A stretch of DNA of 37,443 nt from positions 1 through 37,443 of the forward strand of contig VEQK01000018.1 in the NCBI GenBank assembly GCA_018883265.1, in the 5' to 3' direction. Below, piece after piece: positions 17,368-27,732 of this stretch (position 1 is its first letter; every line of letters begins with the position of its first letter). A model generated the notes under the pieces. That model did no database searches, was not told where the DNA came from, and saw nothing but the letters and a program-made list of their open reading frames with translations. The position numbers and the translations under genes are program-made. The DNA comes from Rhodocyclaceae bacterium. GTDB taxonomy: Bacteria; Pseudomonadota; Gammaproteobacteria; Burkholderiales; Rhodocyclaceae.

Positions 17368-17865
17368 ATGAGACTGTACCGTAAAAATCCGCAACCAACG
17401 TCGATGGCCTGTTATATCCTGGTGCTGCTGGGTGCATCTGGGGCGCTCGGAGTTGCTTTGTTCATGCAGCATGGGCAGGGATTGCAGCCGTGCACCCTGT
17501 GCATCATCCAACGCTATGCTTTTATCTGGGTGGGCTTATGTTCGCTGTTGGCGTTAGCACTTCCATTCAGACCGGTGCGTTTAGTGCTCGTGATCACCGG
17601 CATTTTTGGCGCCTTGGGAGGCATCGCAGCGGCACTGCGTAATTTGTGGGTCATGGCCCATCCGGATGTACTGTGTGGTCGTGATCCGCTGGAACTATTC
17701 CTGAATGGCCTGCCAACGGCTGAGCGCTTTCCCGAAGTTTTTATAGCCTCTGGCCTCTGTAGCGCGCCGATCCCTCCCCTACTCGGCCTATCCCTCCCGA
17801 CCTGGTCGCTGGTCGGGTTGCTGGTTCTGGCTGCTTTGCTGGGGGTTGGTCTGCGGCGTCGATGA
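17368..17865 (+). CDS. dsbB: disulfide bond formation protein DsbB
   Basis: This inner-membrane oxidase re-oxidises periplasmic DsbA and passes the electrons to quinone. With the start at 17368 (MRLYRK) it has 165 residues and four hydrophobic helices. Both redox cysteine pairs are present: Cys42-Cys45 in PCTLCIIQRYAF and the loop pair Cys103 (VLCGRDP) and Cys131 (GLCSAP). An in-frame ATG at 17317 is rejected because it lies inside rluA. The last 78 nt overlap, on the opposite strand, the end of the outer-membrane channel gene. Confidence 0.93.
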   Translation: MRLYRKNPQPTSMACYILVLLGASGALGVALFMQHGQGLQPCTLCIIQRYAFIWVGLCSLLALALPFRPVRLVLVITGIFGALGGIAAALRNLWVMAHPDVLCGRDPLELFLNGLPTAERFPEVFIASGLCSAPIPPLLGLSLPTWSLVGLLVLAALLGVGLRRR

Positions 17866-19326
17866 ATTGCCCGGTTTATCCCATCCGCCGCCAAGAGCTT
17901 TGACAAGCAGCACGCTGGCATTCAGACGTTGCTGTGCTATCTGGATCGACTTCTGCTGATTCACCAGGGCCTGATTCACGGCTACAACAACATCGGTATA
18001 ACCGGCGATACCCGCCTGGTAGCGGTTGATCGCAATGGCCACGCCTTTTTCGGCCAGATCGGCAGCCTCGTCCTGCACGGAGGCTTCCTGTTCCAGCACG
18101 CGCAACGCAGCCAGCTGGGTTTCCACCTCCTGCAACGCAGTCAGTACCGTCTGGCGATACGTTGCAACATTCTCGTCATAAACGCCGCGCGCCTGCTCGA
18201 CATTGGCCGAACGCGCGCCAAAGTCCAGCAAGGTCAGTGCAAGGCTCGGGCCGATCCCCCAGAAGAGGAAGGGCGCGGTAAACAGGTTATTGAAATTACT
18301 CCCGTAAAAACCGATGTTGTTACCGGGGGTGCCTGAGGAATTGAGCGTCAGACTGGGGAAAAACGCTGCCATCTGATAGCCGATCTGGGCGTTGGCCATC
18401 GCCATGCGGCGCTCGGCACCCGCAATATCCGGCCGCCGTTCCAGCAGATCCGCAGGCAACCCCGCAGGGACGACCGGCACTGTGATATTGGCCCGACCCG
18501 GTAGCGGATTAAACGCCAGTGTAAAGTTCGAGGCCGGTTTGCCGATCAGCGTTGCGATAATCGCTTCCTGGGCGGCGCGATCCTTGGCGACATCAATCAG
18601 TTGAGCTTCGACGCTCTTGTACTGCATGCCGGCGTTGATCAGATCCTGACGGGCTTTAACCCCAACCTCGAAGGCATTGCGGGTGATCTCGACCGAACGC
18701 TTGTTCTGTTTGGTCGTATGCTCGAAAAGCACCTTGAGCGAGTCCAACGAACGGATTGTGAAATAGGACTGGGCCAGCTGCACCTGCATGGACAACTTGG
18801 CATTTTCAAGATCGGCAACGCTCGCGACCAGGCTGGCATCCTTGGATTCGACATTCCGCCGTAGTTTGCCCCAGATGTCGGAATCCCAGTTCACGCCCAG
18901 CTGGAAGTTCACCATGTTATTAATCTGGCCATCGTTGATCGAGCCATCCGGGTTCACCAGATTGTTAGTTCCCGTTCCTGATCCGGTGCGCCCACCCTGC
19001 CCTGCAAAACCGATGGAGGGATAACGCGCTGCATTGGCGCCACTCGCAAGTGCCTGCGCCTGACGCACACGCGCTACGTAAATCGCCACATTCTGGTTGT
19101 TGATCGCAACTTCCGCCATCAACCCGTCCAGAACCGGGTCGCGATAAATTTTCCACCATTCACCCTTGGACGCATCATCCACCGGATCGGCGATTTTCCA
19201 GTCTGGTGTCGGTTTGAAGGTTTCTGTCATCGGCGCATCAGGTCGCTTGTAATCCGGGCCCACGCTACAACCGGAAAGCGCCGCCATTGCCGCGCAAATG
19301 GCGATTAACAGGTGATTCTTGTTCAT
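17788..19326 (-). CDS. outer-membrane efflux channel lipoprotein (NodT/OprM family)
   Basis: This is the outer-membrane exit duct of a tripartite RND pump. It has a lipoprotein signal with lipobox LSGC (lipidated Cys20), followed by [12 protein letters not shown]. The family's two repeated helical and barrel halves follow, and the recognised fold ends near [10 protein letters not shown] 25-residue Gln/Ser/Pro-rich tail then continues to the stop, coded opposite the 3' end of dsbB. The 512 residues exceed the usual 460-490 mainly because of this tail. The start overlaps the upstream permease stop by 4 nt, so it is the last gene of the efflux operon. Confidence 0.92.
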   Translation of the reverse strand: MNKNHLLIAICAAMAALSGCSVGPDYKRPDAPMTETFKPTPDWKIADPVDDASKGEWWKIYRDPVLDGLMAEVAINNQNVAIYVARVRQAQALASGANAARYPSIGFAGQGGRTGSGTGTNNLVNPDGSINDGQINNMVNFQLGVNWDSDIWGKLRRNVESKDASLVASVADLENAKLSMQVQLAQSYFTIRSLDSLKVLFEHTTKQNKRSVEITRNAFEVGVKARQDLINAGMQYKSVEAQLIDVAKDRAAQEAIIATLIGKPASNFTLAFNPLPGRANITVPVVPAGLPADLLERRPDIAGAERRMAMANAQIGYQMAAFFPSLTLNSSGTPGNNIGFYGSNFNNLFTAPFLFWGIGPSLALTLLDFGARSANVEQARGVYDENVATYRQTVLTALQEVETQLAALRVLEQEASVQDEAADLAEKGVAIAINRYQAGIAGYTDVVVAVNQALVNQQKSIQIAQQRLNASVLLVKALGGGWDKPGNSSTPQTNPQQSSQNQQPDQRPGREG

Positions 19327-22300
19327 GAGCTCAACTTACCATTGTTCATGGCCTGCATCAAATCAAAGCGGGGCCGCTTCGTAAACTTGTCCAGGAGCAG
19401 GTACACCACCGGTGTGGTGTACAGGGTCAGGAGCTGACTCAGAATCAATCCCCCGACGATGGCAATACCGAGGGGCTGGCGCAATTCGGCGCCTTCTCCG
19501 TGACCGATGGCGAGTGGAATCGCCCCAAACAGTGCGGCCATGGTCGTCATCATGATCGGACGAAAACGTAATAAGCAGGCCTGATGAATTGCGTCACGGG
19601 CCGTCGCACCGGCACGCTGGGCGGTGATGGCAAAATCGACCATCATGATGGCATTCTTCTTGACGATCCCGATAAGCAGTACGACACCAATCAGGGCAAT
19701 GACGCTGAATTCCACGCCGGTTGCCAGCAGCGCCAATAGTGCGCCGACCCCGGCGGAAGGGAGCGTCGACAGAATCGTTAGCGGATGAATCAGGCTTTCA
19801 TAAAGAATGCCCAGAACAAGATAGACCGCAATAATGGCCGCCAGAATCAGTAGCGGCTGGGTTTTGAGTGACTCCTGAAAGGCCTTGGCATTGCCGGCAA
19901 ACTTGCCGCGAATCGAGGTGGGCACGCCCAGATTCTGCATCGTTGCCGATATGGCATCGGCGGCATCCGACATCGATGCGCCAACCGGCAGATTGAATGA
20001 GATGGTCGAAGCGACAAACGCCCCCTCATGATTAACCTGTAGCGGCGTCTTGGTCTGCTCGATGGTCGCGAATTCGGAGAACGGAATCTGCTTACCGCCT
20101 GCGGTAGTCACAAAAATCCGCCGCAGACTTTCAGGGGACTCTGTAAAAGTCGCCTCGGCATCAAGCACCACACGGTACTGGTTCATCGGTCGGTAAATGG
20201 TCGACACCTGTCGCTGCCCAAAATAGTTGTTGAGGGCGGCATCGATCATTTTCGGCGTAACGCCAAGCTGGAAGGCGCGATCCCGGTTGATATTCAACGT
20301 CATCTGCAACCCTTTGTCCTGCTGATCGGTGTTGACGTCCACCAGCATCGGCGACTTCATCATCTCGGCACGGATTTTAGGCTCCCATTCCCGCAAAAGT
20401 TCGAGATCATCACTTTGCAGCGTGAACTGGAATTGCGCGTTACTCAATCGGCCGCCGATACGGACGTCCTGAATCGGCACCAGGAAAAGATTGGCGCCCG
20501 CGACACTCCCTAACTGCGGGCGCAGCCGCGCAACAATCTGGTCGGCAGAGACCTTGCGCTCATTGAGAGGCTTCAGAGACATGAAGACGATCCCGGAATT
20601 ACGCTGGGCATTGCCGGTAAACCCGGAAACATACTGAATCGCCGGATCCTTCTGGATGATGCCGATAAATGTCCCCAGCTTTTCCTGCATGGCGGTGAAG
20701 GAAATCGACTGGTCGGCCTGGATAAAACCAACGATCCTCCCATTGTCCTGCTGAGGGAAAAATCCTTTTGGAACAATTTTGTACAGGTAGAAGTTAACTC
20801 CGATTGTCACGACAAGTGCTGCAAACGTGATGCGCTTATGATCCAGCGCCCAGCCAATCGATTGGGCGTAACCCTGGTAGGCACGGTCAAAAAGCCGCTG
20901 CGCCCCCACCTTGAACAAGGCAATGCCGCGTCCGATCGCACCGAACAAATCGAGACACGTATTGAGCAATCGTCCCGGGTAATGAGTCAGCCGGTGCAAG
21001 CGATCCCGAACTCGGCAATGCAGGCTCTTTTTACCAGAATCGTCCTGGGCGTGATCCTTGAGCAGAATGTCGCACATCATCGGCGTTGCCGTCAGGGAAA
21101 TCACCATCGATATCAGAATCGATACTGAGAGCGTCACTGCAAATTCACGAAATAACCGTCCGACGATGCCACCCATCAGCAGAATTGGCAAAAACACGGC
21201 AATCAGCGAGAGGGAAATCGAAACAACCGTAAAACCCACCTCCCCCGCTCCCTTGAGGACGGCTTTGCGTAGGGGCAATCCCGCCTCGCGATAACGGGAA
21301 ATGTTTTCCAGGACGACAATGGCGTCATCCACCACAAAGCCGGTGGCAATCGTTAGCGCCATCATGCTGAAGCTATCCAGGCTGTAATCCAGCAGATACA
21401 TCGCACCAAAGGTACCGATCAGGGAAATCGGCACCACCAGCCCGGGAATCAAGGTCGCCTTGGCATCTTTGAGAAACAGGTAAACCACCAGCACCACGAG
21501 AATGACCGATATCAGCAGGGAGCGCTCGACTTCCTTCAGCGCCGCCAGAATGGTTGGCGACCGATCCATGACCGAGAACAGATCAATTGCCGAAGGAATT
21601 GCCCCCTGCAGCTGCGGCAAAACACCCTTGACCCGGTTGATCGTATCAATGATGTTGGCGCCGGGCTGCCGGTAAAGAATGACAATGACGGAGGGCTTGC
21701 CCATTGTCATGCCGATATTACGCAGATCCTGCACCGAATTAGTCACGGTCGCGATATCTTCCAGCCGGACCGGGGCGCCATTACGCCAGGCGACGATAAC
21801 CGGCTTGTAATCCGCCGCAGTCCTGCTCTGGTCATTTGCGCGGATCTGCCATCGCCGACGATCATCCTCCAGTGCGCCTTTGGGTAAATAAGGATTCGCG
21901 CGGGCAATGGCCGTCCGTACATCTTCATCGCTGATCTTCAGCGATGAAAGCATGGCGGGGTTGACCGATATCCGTACGGCAGGTGCCGAGCTACCACCGA
22001 CAACCACCTGCCCGATGCCCTGGATCTGGGATAAGCGCTGCGCGATGATGGTATCTGCCGAATCGTAGATCTGATCCAGTGACATCGTGTCGGAAGTCAT
22101 CGCCAGAACAATGATGGGTGAATCTCCGGGATTTACTTTCCGGTAGGTAGGGTTTGAAGGCAAGCCCGTCGGCAACAAAGCCCGTGACGCCGCAATGGCC
22201 GCCTGCACATCGCGCGCGGCGCCATCAATATTGCGGTCCAGGTCGAACTGCAGAATGATGTTGGAAGATCCCAGATTGCTGGCCGATGTCATCTCGGTGA

Positions 22301-22529
22301 TACCGGCAATTCGTGTCAGCGATCGTTCCAGTGGTGTGGCGACGGTTGCCGCCATGGTCTCCGGGCTGGCGCCGGGCAGCTTGGCATTCACCGAAAGCGT
22401 CGGGAAATCCACCTGCGGTAATGGTGCCACCGGTAACTGGAAAAAGGCCAGGGCCCCTGATAACGTGATGGCGACTAACAGCAGCGTTGTCGCAATCGGT
22501 CGTTGCACGAACACCCGCGCCAGGTTCAC
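19323..22529 (-). CDS. mdtC: RND efflux permease, MdtC/MuxC type
   Basis: This is an inner-membrane proton-driven drug exporter of the HAE-1 RND family. It has twelve transmembrane helices in two halves with large periplasmic loops. The proton-relay region [19 protein letters not shown] in helix 4 holds the paired Asp residues, and [14 protein letters not shown] is the matching second-half motif. At 1068 residues it is longer than E. coli MdtC (1025); most of the extra length is a Cys/Arg-rich insertion at about residues 490-548, between the sixth and seventh helices. It overlaps both its neighbours by 4 nt. In MdtBC-type pumps the two permeases form a mixed trimer. Confidence 0.93.
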   Translation of the reverse strand: MNLARVFVQRPIATTLLLVAITLSGALAFFQLPVAPLPQVDFPTLSVNAKLPGASPETMAATVATPLERSLTRIAGITEMTSASNLGSSNIILQFDLDRNIDGAARDVQAAIAASRALLPTGLPSNPTYRKVNPGDSPIIVLAMTSDTMSLDQIYDSADTIIAQRLSQIQGIGQVVVGGSSAPAVRISVNPAMLSSLKISDEDVRTAIARANPYLPKGALEDDRRRWQIRANDQSRTAADYKPVIVAWRNGAPVRLEDIATVTNSVQDLRNIGMTMGKPSVIVILYRQPGANIIDTINRVKGVLPQLQGAIPSAIDLFSVMDRSPTILAALKEVERSLLISVILVVLVVYLFLKDAKATLIPGLVVPISLIGTFGAMYLLDYSLDSFSMMALTIATGFVVDDAIVVLENISRYREAGLPLRKAVLKGAGEVGFTVVSISLSLIAVFLPILLMGGIVGRLFREFAVTLSVSILISMVISLTATPMMCDILLKDHAQDDSGKKSLHCRVRDRLHRLTHYPGRLLNTCLDLFGAIGRGIALFKVGAQRLFDRAYQGYAQSIGWALDHKRITFAALVVTIGVNFYLYKIVPKGFFPQQDNGRIVGFIQADQSISFTAMQEKLGTFIGIIQKDPAIQYVSGFTGNAQRNSGIVFMSLKPLNERKVSADQIVARLRPQLGSVAGANLFLVPIQDVRIGGRLSNAQFQFTLQSDDLELLREWEPKIRAEMMKSPMLVDVNTDQQDKGLQMTLNINRDRAFQLGVTPKMIDAALNNYFGQRQVSTIYRPMNQYRVVLDAEATFTESPESLRRIFVTTAGGKQIPFSEFATIEQTKTPLQVNHEGAFVASTISFNLPVGASMSDAADAISATMQNLGVPTSIRGKFAGNAKAFQESLKTQPLLILAAIIAVYLVLGILYESLIHPLTILSTLPSAGVGALLALLATGVEFSVIALIGVVLLIGIVKKNAIMMVDFAITAQRAGATARDAIHQACLLRFRPIMMTTMAALFGAIPLAIGHGEGAELRQPLGIAIVGGLILSQLLTLYTTPVVYLLLDKFTKRPRFDLMQAMNNGKLSS

Positions 22530-25500
22530 GAGTCGAATCCGCCCCGATCCGGCGCCGCATTGATATTCCAGCCTGTGCGTTTCTTGAAACTTTTCGCCAA
22601 ACGGTCAAAGTACAGATAAATCACAGGCGTCGTGAACAGAGTGAGTACCTGGCTCACCATGAGCCCCCCCACCATGGCCACGCCGAGCGGTTGGCGAAGC
22701 TCGCTACCGACACCGCTACCCAACATCAGGGGAACGGCGCCAAGCAGTGCCGCCATGGTAGTCATGAGAATCGGCCGGAATCGTAGCAGGCAAGCCTGGT
22801 AAATTGCCTCGCGCGGTGTTTTTCCTTCGGAGCGTTCGGCCTCAAGCGCAAAGTCGATCATCATGATGGCGTTTTTCTTGACGATACCGATGAGCAGAAT
22901 AATGCCGATAATGCCGATAATGCCCAGATCGTTGCCACTCAACAACAACGCCAGCAAGGCACCCACTCCGGCCGACGGTAACGTCGAAAGAATCGTGACC
23001 GGATGGATGAAACTTTCATAGAGTATGCCGAGCACGATGTACATGGTAATAATTGCAGCAATGATCAGCAGCACCGTGTTGGTCAGTGAGGATTCGAAGG
23101 CTTGGGCAGCCCCCTGAAAGTGCGTCCGAATGCTCGCGGGAATATCGATGGTTTTCTGAGTCTGACGCACGACATCAACCGCATCACCGAGCGACACCCC
23201 GCGTGCCAGGTTGAAGGAAATGGTTGCCGAGGGGAATTGATTCAGGTGATTGATCGCCAGAAAGGTGGTCGATTCCACGACACGTGCCAACACGGCCATC
23301 GACACCTGCTTTCCGCTAAGCGACGGCACATAGAGCTGGTTAAGCGACTGTGGCGTCAGACTGAAATCCCGGGCAACATCAAGCACAACCCGGTACTGGT
23401 TGGTCTGGGTGTAAATCGTCGAGATCAGGCGCTGCCCGTAAGCGCTGTACAGTGCATTATCAATCGCATCGATGGTGACCCCAAGGCGTCCTGCCGTATC
23501 CCGGTCAATATCGATATAGGCCTGCAACCCTTTATTCTGTAGATCCGAAGCTACGTCGGCCAGCTTGCGTGACTCTCGCAACTGTTCCACCAGGCTATTC
23601 GTCACCCGCACCAACTCTGCCTCATCCGGCCCTTCGATCGTAAACTGGAATCGCGTTTTGCTCACGCGGTCTTCAATGGTCAGATCCTGGATCGGTTGCA
23701 TGTAGAGCTGGATACCGGGAATACTCGCCACCCGCTCCTGGATGTTGCGGATAACAGCCTCGACCCGATGCGATCGATCCTCCAGCGGCTTGAGATTAAT
23801 CTGTATGCGGCCGGTATTGAGCGTCGGGTTCACGCCATCGACGCCGATGAAGGATGAAAGACTTTCGACATCCGGATCCTGCAGAATCGCCCGGGCAACG
23901 GCCTGCTGTCGCTCCGACATCGCCGCGAACGACACTGACTGGTCGGCTTCGGTGATCCCCTGGATGACACCCGTATCTTCAATGGGAAAGAAGCCCTTGG
24001 GAATCATGACATACAGCAACACCGTCAGCACGAGAGTCCCCAGCGCCACCTGCAAGGTCAGGCGTTGGCGTTCGAGCACCCACTGCAAGGCAACGTCATA
24101 ACGTGCGATCAGTCGATCAAATGAGGTCTCAACCCAGCGCATGAAAGCGCCCTGCCGGCGCTGATGATCTTCAGGCTTCAAGAGTCGGGCGCACATCATC
24201 GGTGTCAGCGTTAACGAAATAAACGCGGAAATGAGAATGGCTACCGCCAACGTGATGGCAAACTCGCGGAACAGGCGGCCGACTACATCGCTCATGAAGA
24301 GAAGCGGAATTAGCACGGCGATGAGTGAAAACGTCAGCGAAATAATCGTGAACCCGATCTCGCGCGCACCTTCCAGCGCCGCCTCAAACGGTGAGGCGCC
24401 GTTCTCGATATGCCGGGCAATGTTTTCAATCATCACAATGGCGTCATCGACCACAAAGCCTGTGGCGATCGTTAGCGCCATCAGGCTGAGGTTATTGATC
24501 GAGAATCCGGCCAGGTACATCACGGCAAAAGTACCGATCAGCGACAAGGGCACCGCGACTGAAGGAATGATCGTCGCCGGAACATTGCGCAGGAACAGGT
24601 AGATCACCATCACCACCAGCCCTACCGCCATGAACAGCTCATGCTGCACATCCCTGACCGATGCACGGATCGTCGTCGTGCGATCGGTGAGTACTTCCAC
24701 CCGTGCAGCGGCAGGCAGGCTGTTCTGCAACTGGGGTAAAAGCTTCTGGATCCGGTCAACGACCTCGATGACGTTTGCCCCGGGCTGACGCTGGATATTG
24801 ACGATCACTGCCGGTTGTTCGTTCACCCAGGCCGCGAGCGCAGCGTTTTCAGGGCCTTCCGCAACGTCGGCGATCTGCTTCAGACGGATCGGCGCACCAT
24901 TACGCCAGGCAACGATCATGTTGCGGTACTCTTCGGCTGACTTCAGTTGGTCATTGGCATCGATGGTGAAAGAACGCAGTTTGCCGTCGAAGTTACCCTT
25001 GGGGTCGTTCACATTGGCATTGATCACGGCTGTCTGGATATCGGCAAGACTCAGATTCATACCGGCGATCACGGTCGGATTCACTTTGATCCTTACCGCC
25101 GGCCGTCGGCCACCACTCATGGATACCAGGCCCACGCCGCTAACCTGCGAAATTTTCTGCGCAAGGCGTGTTTCGACCAGATCGTGCAGTTGCGTCACCT
25201 GCATGGTGGGCGAAACAATCGCCAGTGTCATGATCGGCGCATCGGCCGGATTCACCTTGCTGTAAATCGGAGGCGCCGGCAGATCCTTCGGCAACAGACT
25301 CATAGCGGCATTGATCGCGGCCTGCACCTGCTGCTCCGCTACATCCAGCTCGAGATCCAGGGTAAAGCGAAGAACGATCACCGATGCGCCACCGGAACTG
25401 GTCGACGTCATCTGGGTGAGACCTGGCATCTGCCCGAACTGACGTTCAAGTGGCGCGGTCACGCTCCCCGTCATCACATCCGGGCTGGCGCCCGGATAGA

Positions 25501-25648
25501 AGGTCGTGACCTGAACGGTCGGATAATCCACCTCGGGCAGCGCCGATACCGGTAGCAACCGATAAGCCAGCATCCCCACCAGAAGAATCGCCACCATCAG
25601 TAACGAAGTGGCGACTGGGCGCAGCGTGAAGATACGCGAGGGATTCAT
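22526..25648 (-). CDS. mdtB: RND efflux permease, MdtB/MuxB type
   Basis: This is the second RND permease of the pump, with 1040 residues (E. coli MdtB has 1040). The N-terminal [22 protein letters not shown] leads into helix 1. The helix-4 relay [19 protein letters not shown] and the second-half motif [19 protein letters not shown] are intact. Two adjacent permease genes with one fusion gene and one channel gene is the arrangement of MdtABC in Enterobacteria and MuxABC-OpmB in Pseudomonas. Known substrates there include bile salts, novobiocin and aztreonam; the substrates here cannot be read from sequence. Confidence 0.94.
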   Translation of the reverse strand: MNPSRIFTLRPVATSLLMVAILLVGMLAYRLLPVSALPEVDYPTVQVTTFYPGASPDVMTGSVTAPLERQFGQMPGLTQMTSTSSGGASVIVLRFTLDLELDVAEQQVQAAINAAMSLLPKDLPAPPIYSKVNPADAPIMTLAIVSPTMQVTQLHDLVETRLAQKISQVSGVGLVSMSGGRRPAVRIKVNPTVIAGMNLSLADIQTAVINANVNDPKGNFDGKLRSFTIDANDQLKSAEEYRNMIVAWRNGAPIRLKQIADVAEGPENAALAAWVNEQPAVIVNIQRQPGANVIEVVDRIQKLLPQLQNSLPAAARVEVLTDRTTTIRASVRDVQHELFMAVGLVVMVIYLFLRNVPATIIPSVAVPLSLIGTFAVMYLAGFSINNLSLMALTIATGFVVDDAIVMIENIARHIENGASPFEAALEGAREIGFTIISLTFSLIAVLIPLLFMSDVVGRLFREFAITLAVAILISAFISLTLTPMMCARLLKPEDHQRRQGAFMRWVETSFDRLIARYDVALQWVLERQRLTLQVALGTLVLTVLLYVMIPKGFFPIEDTGVIQGITEADQSVSFAAMSERQQAVARAILQDPDVESLSSFIGVDGVNPTLNTGRIQINLKPLEDRSHRVEAVIRNIQERVASIPGIQLYMQPIQDLTIEDRVSKTRFQFTIEGPDEAELVRVTNSLVEQLRESRKLADVASDLQNKGLQAYIDIDRDTAGRLGVTIDAIDNALYSAYGQRLISTIYTQTNQYRVVLDVARDFSLTPQSLNQLYVPSLSGKQVSMAVLARVVESTTFLAINHLNQFPSATISFNLARGVSLGDAVDVVRQTQKTIDIPASIRTHFQGAAQAFESSLTNTVLLIIAAIITMYIVLGILYESFIHPVTILSTLPSAGVGALLALLLSGNDLGIIGIIGIILLIGIVKKNAIMMIDFALEAERSEGKTPREAIYQACLLRFRPILMTTMAALLGAVPLMLGSGVGSELRQPLGVAMVGGLMVSQVLTLFTTPVIYLYFDRLAKSFKKRTGWNINAAPDRGGFDS

Positions 25649-25667
25649 CCTTGCCCTGCCTTATCCC

Positions 25668-26975
25668 TTAACGGCCAGCAGCTTTGGGAATCAGAACCTT
25701 GGCACCCGGACGCAGCTTGTCGAAACCATCGGTCACCACCGATTCGCCCACAGTCAGCCCATCGACCACTTCTGCCCACTGGCCGTTGATACCACGCAAT
25801 TTGACGGGGCGGGCAGCGACCGTACTCTTGTCATCGACGGTGTAAACGTAAGTACCCTGTGCGCCGCGCAGAATCGCGTTGGCCGGCGCCAGGATACTGT
25901 TCTCCCGATTTTCTATCAGCAGCTGCGCGTTGACGAACTGGTTCGGGTAAAGACTGTTGTCGTCGTTGGCAAACTCGGCCTTGAGTTTGATCATGCCGGT
26001 CGAGGCGTCAATCTGGTTATCGATCGATTTGAGCACGCCGGTCGCCAGCACCGTTTTGAAATCCCGGTCAAAGGCCTTCACGGACATTTCGTTGCCGGCG
26101 TTGAACCGTTCCAGAATCGGCGGCAATTTGTCGGCGGGAATGGTAAACAGCACATCGATCGGCCGGATCTGGGTAATCGTCACGATACTGGTAGCCTCAC
26201 TGGCTTTAACGAGGTTGCCTGCATCGACGAGACGCAGCCCCAGGCGTCCATCAAAAGGCGCCACAATCTTGGTAAAGGAAAGCAGCACCTTGGCGTTATC
26301 GAGCAACCCCTGGTCGGCCTCCAGCAGGCCTTCGTACTGGGTCACCTTGGCGGCCTGCGTATCCAGATCCTGACGGGCGATCGAGTCCTGTTTAAAGAGC
26401 TGCTGGTAGCGTTTGAGGATCAGACGGGCATCGCGCAGCAGGGCTTTATCCTGCTCCAGTTTGCCCTGGGCTTCCATCACTTTGGCCTCATAAGTACGTG
26501 GGTCAACAATCGCCAGCACATCGTCCTTCTTGACCATCTGCCCTTCCTGGAAGAGCACCTGTTCTAGGCGACCATCGACTGAACTGCGGATCGTAACCGT
26601 ACCCCGCGATATCGCTGTACCGAGGCCATCCACCACCACGGGAAACACCCCCTCGGTAACTGGCATTACGGCGACCGGGATGGGTGGACGCCCCTTTTGC
26701 AGAGGACTCTTATCACTATCGAACAGCCAGAGCATCCCGTAGATCGCCAGAATGATGGCTATACCGATCCCGACAATCCGTGCCTGGTCATGCCGCTGAC
26801 GTGCCTTGAACGCGGTCACCCCGGACCGGATCTGCCCCGGCAGATTCCTGGCCGCCTGGCGCCAGTCAGTCGCCTTGAGTTGGTCGATCAGACGCCTCTG
26901 TGCCAGAGTGGCGTGTTGCCGCAAATCGTTCAGGCGCTGGCGAAGCCTGGTACGGTGATTTTTCAGAAAACTCAT
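25668..26975 (-). CDS. mdtA: RND periplasmic adaptor (membrane fusion protein), MdtA/MuxA type
   Basis: This adaptor links the inner-membrane permeases to the outer-membrane channel. The typical blocks are GLGTAISRGTVTIRSSVDGRL, the lipoyl half motif FQEGQMVKKDDVLAIVDPRTYE, an alpha-hairpin at about residues 170-230, and beta-barrel segments such as IVAPFDGRLGLRLVDAGNLV. It has one N-terminal transmembrane anchor at about residues 68-86, preceded by an unusual 67-residue Arg/Gln-rich, presumably cytosolic, stretch. The true start may lie further in, but I see no better one. It is the first gene of the operon, 19 nt before mdtB. No local regulator gene is present. Confidence 0.92.
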   Translation of the reverse strand: MSFLKNHRTRLRQRLNDLRQHATLAQRRLIDQLKATDWRQAARNLPGQIRSGVTAFKARQRHDQARIVGIGIAIILAIYGMLWLFDSDKSPLQKGRPPIPVAVMPVTEGVFPVVVDGLGTAISRGTVTIRSSVDGRLEQVLFQEGQMVKKDDVLAIVDPRTYEAKVMEAQGKLEQDKALLRDARLILKRYQQLFKQDSIARQDLDTQAAKVTQYEGLLEADQGLLDNAKVLLSFTKIVAPFDGRLGLRLVDAGNLVKASEATSIVTITQIRPIDVLFTIPADKLPPILERFNAGNEMSVKAFDRDFKTVLATGVLKSIDNQIDASTGMIKLKAEFANDDNSLYPNQFVNAQLLIENRENSILAPANAILRGAQGTYVYTVDDKSTVAARPVKLRGINGQWAEVVDGLTVGESVVTDGFDKLRPGAKVLIPKAAGR

Positions 26976-27010
26976 TGCGCCATTCTAGCGTTTATCCCTT
27001 GCCATGAGGC

Positions 27011-27039
27011 TTGCCAAACAGGGTCAAGCCGATTATTCT
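27011..27039 (+). promoter_or_regulatory. promoter of the umuDC-like operon
   Basis: TTGCCA (27011-27016) and TATTCT (27034-27039) are spaced by 17 bp. Transcription would start near 27046. This supports the downstream ATG at 27076 rather than the open-frame ATG at 27004. Confidence 0.5.
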
Positions 27040-27069
27040 CGAATTCGTTACGGAAACAAGAGAATCATC
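27031..27069 (+). promoter_or_regulatory. palindromic operator candidate of umuDC
   Basis: GATTATTCTC (27031-27040) and GAGAATCATC (27060-27069) are inverted copies (9 of 10 positions) 19 nt apart. The left arm overlaps the proposed -10 box. It does not match the E. coli SOS box CTGT-N8-ACAG. Confidence 0.4.
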
Positions 27070-27075
27070 AATCTC

Positions 27076-27732
27076 ATGAGCTCGACGCATAAACCACGAC
27101 CCTCCGGACACGGCGGCCCACGCATCGGCGCCGGCCGCAAACCCGCTTTTCTTGAACAGACCCGGCCAGTGCGGATTCCGCTCAGCCAGATCGCGGCCGT
27201 CAGGACATTTCTTCACGGGCGTGTCTTTCCCGAGTCGGTGGTTTTGCCCCAGCCCGTAGTGCTCAATGACCCCGGCCGTGTCCTGCCGGTATACGCCAGC
27301 GGCGTTCGCGCCGGCTTTCCCAGCCCGGCCGACGACCACGCCGAGTCCGGGCTCAATCTCAACGAACTCCTGGAAAACCCCGCGGCCACCTTCTGTGCGT
27401 GGGCCGAAGGGGACAGCATGATTGATCTGGGCATTCTGGATGGCGATCTGATGATCATCGATCGTTCGCTCGCCCCCAGAAACGATGACGTCGTTGTGGC
27501 CGATATGAATGGCGCATTTACCGTCAAACGCCTGGTACAGAAGCCTGACGGCAGCTTCCTCATGCCGGCAAACCCGGATTACCCGGCGATCCCCATCACC
27601 GCGGACGACGAAATCCGGATCTGGGGCGTGGTCGTCCGGGTCATTCACGACCTCCGCGCAACGGGCCGCCGCAAACGTCCGGCGGGCAACAAACCCCGCA
27701 AAAAAACACTTGCGGACAGCAACAACCGATGA
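27076..27732 (+). CDS. umuD: UmuD-like self-cleaving subunit of DNA polymerase V
   Basis: RecA-stimulated self-cleavage of UmuD activates error-prone lesion-bypass synthesis. With the start at 27076 it has 218 residues, against 139 in E. coli. The catalytic pair is Ser114 (AEGDSMIDLGI) and Lys151 (FTVKRLV), the same 37-residue spacing as E. coli Ser60/Lys97. The cut site is Ala79-Gly80 in VRAGFPSPADDH. An extra N-terminus of about 50 residues carries GHGGPRIGAGRKP, a Gly/Arg-rich segment like a DNA-binding hook, and a lysine/arginine-rich tail (RRKRPAGNKPRKK) follows the peptidase domain. The stop overlaps umuC (ATGA). Confidence 0.9.
   Translation: MSSTHKPRPSGHGGPRIGAGRKPAFLEQTRPVRIPLSQIAAVRTFLHGRVFPESVVLPQPVVLNDPGRVLPVYASGVRAGFPSPADDHAESGLNLNELLENPAATFCAWAEGDSMIDLGILDGDLMIIDRSLAPRNDDVVVADMNGAFTVKRLVQKPDGSFLMPANPDYPAIPITADDEIRIWGVVVRVIHDLRATGRRKRPAGNKPRKKTLADSNNR

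Noticed and set aside
27004-27075. Upstream ATG for umuD at 27004
   Set aside because: It lies before the proposed promoter and operator, and the extra residues do not resemble UmuD.
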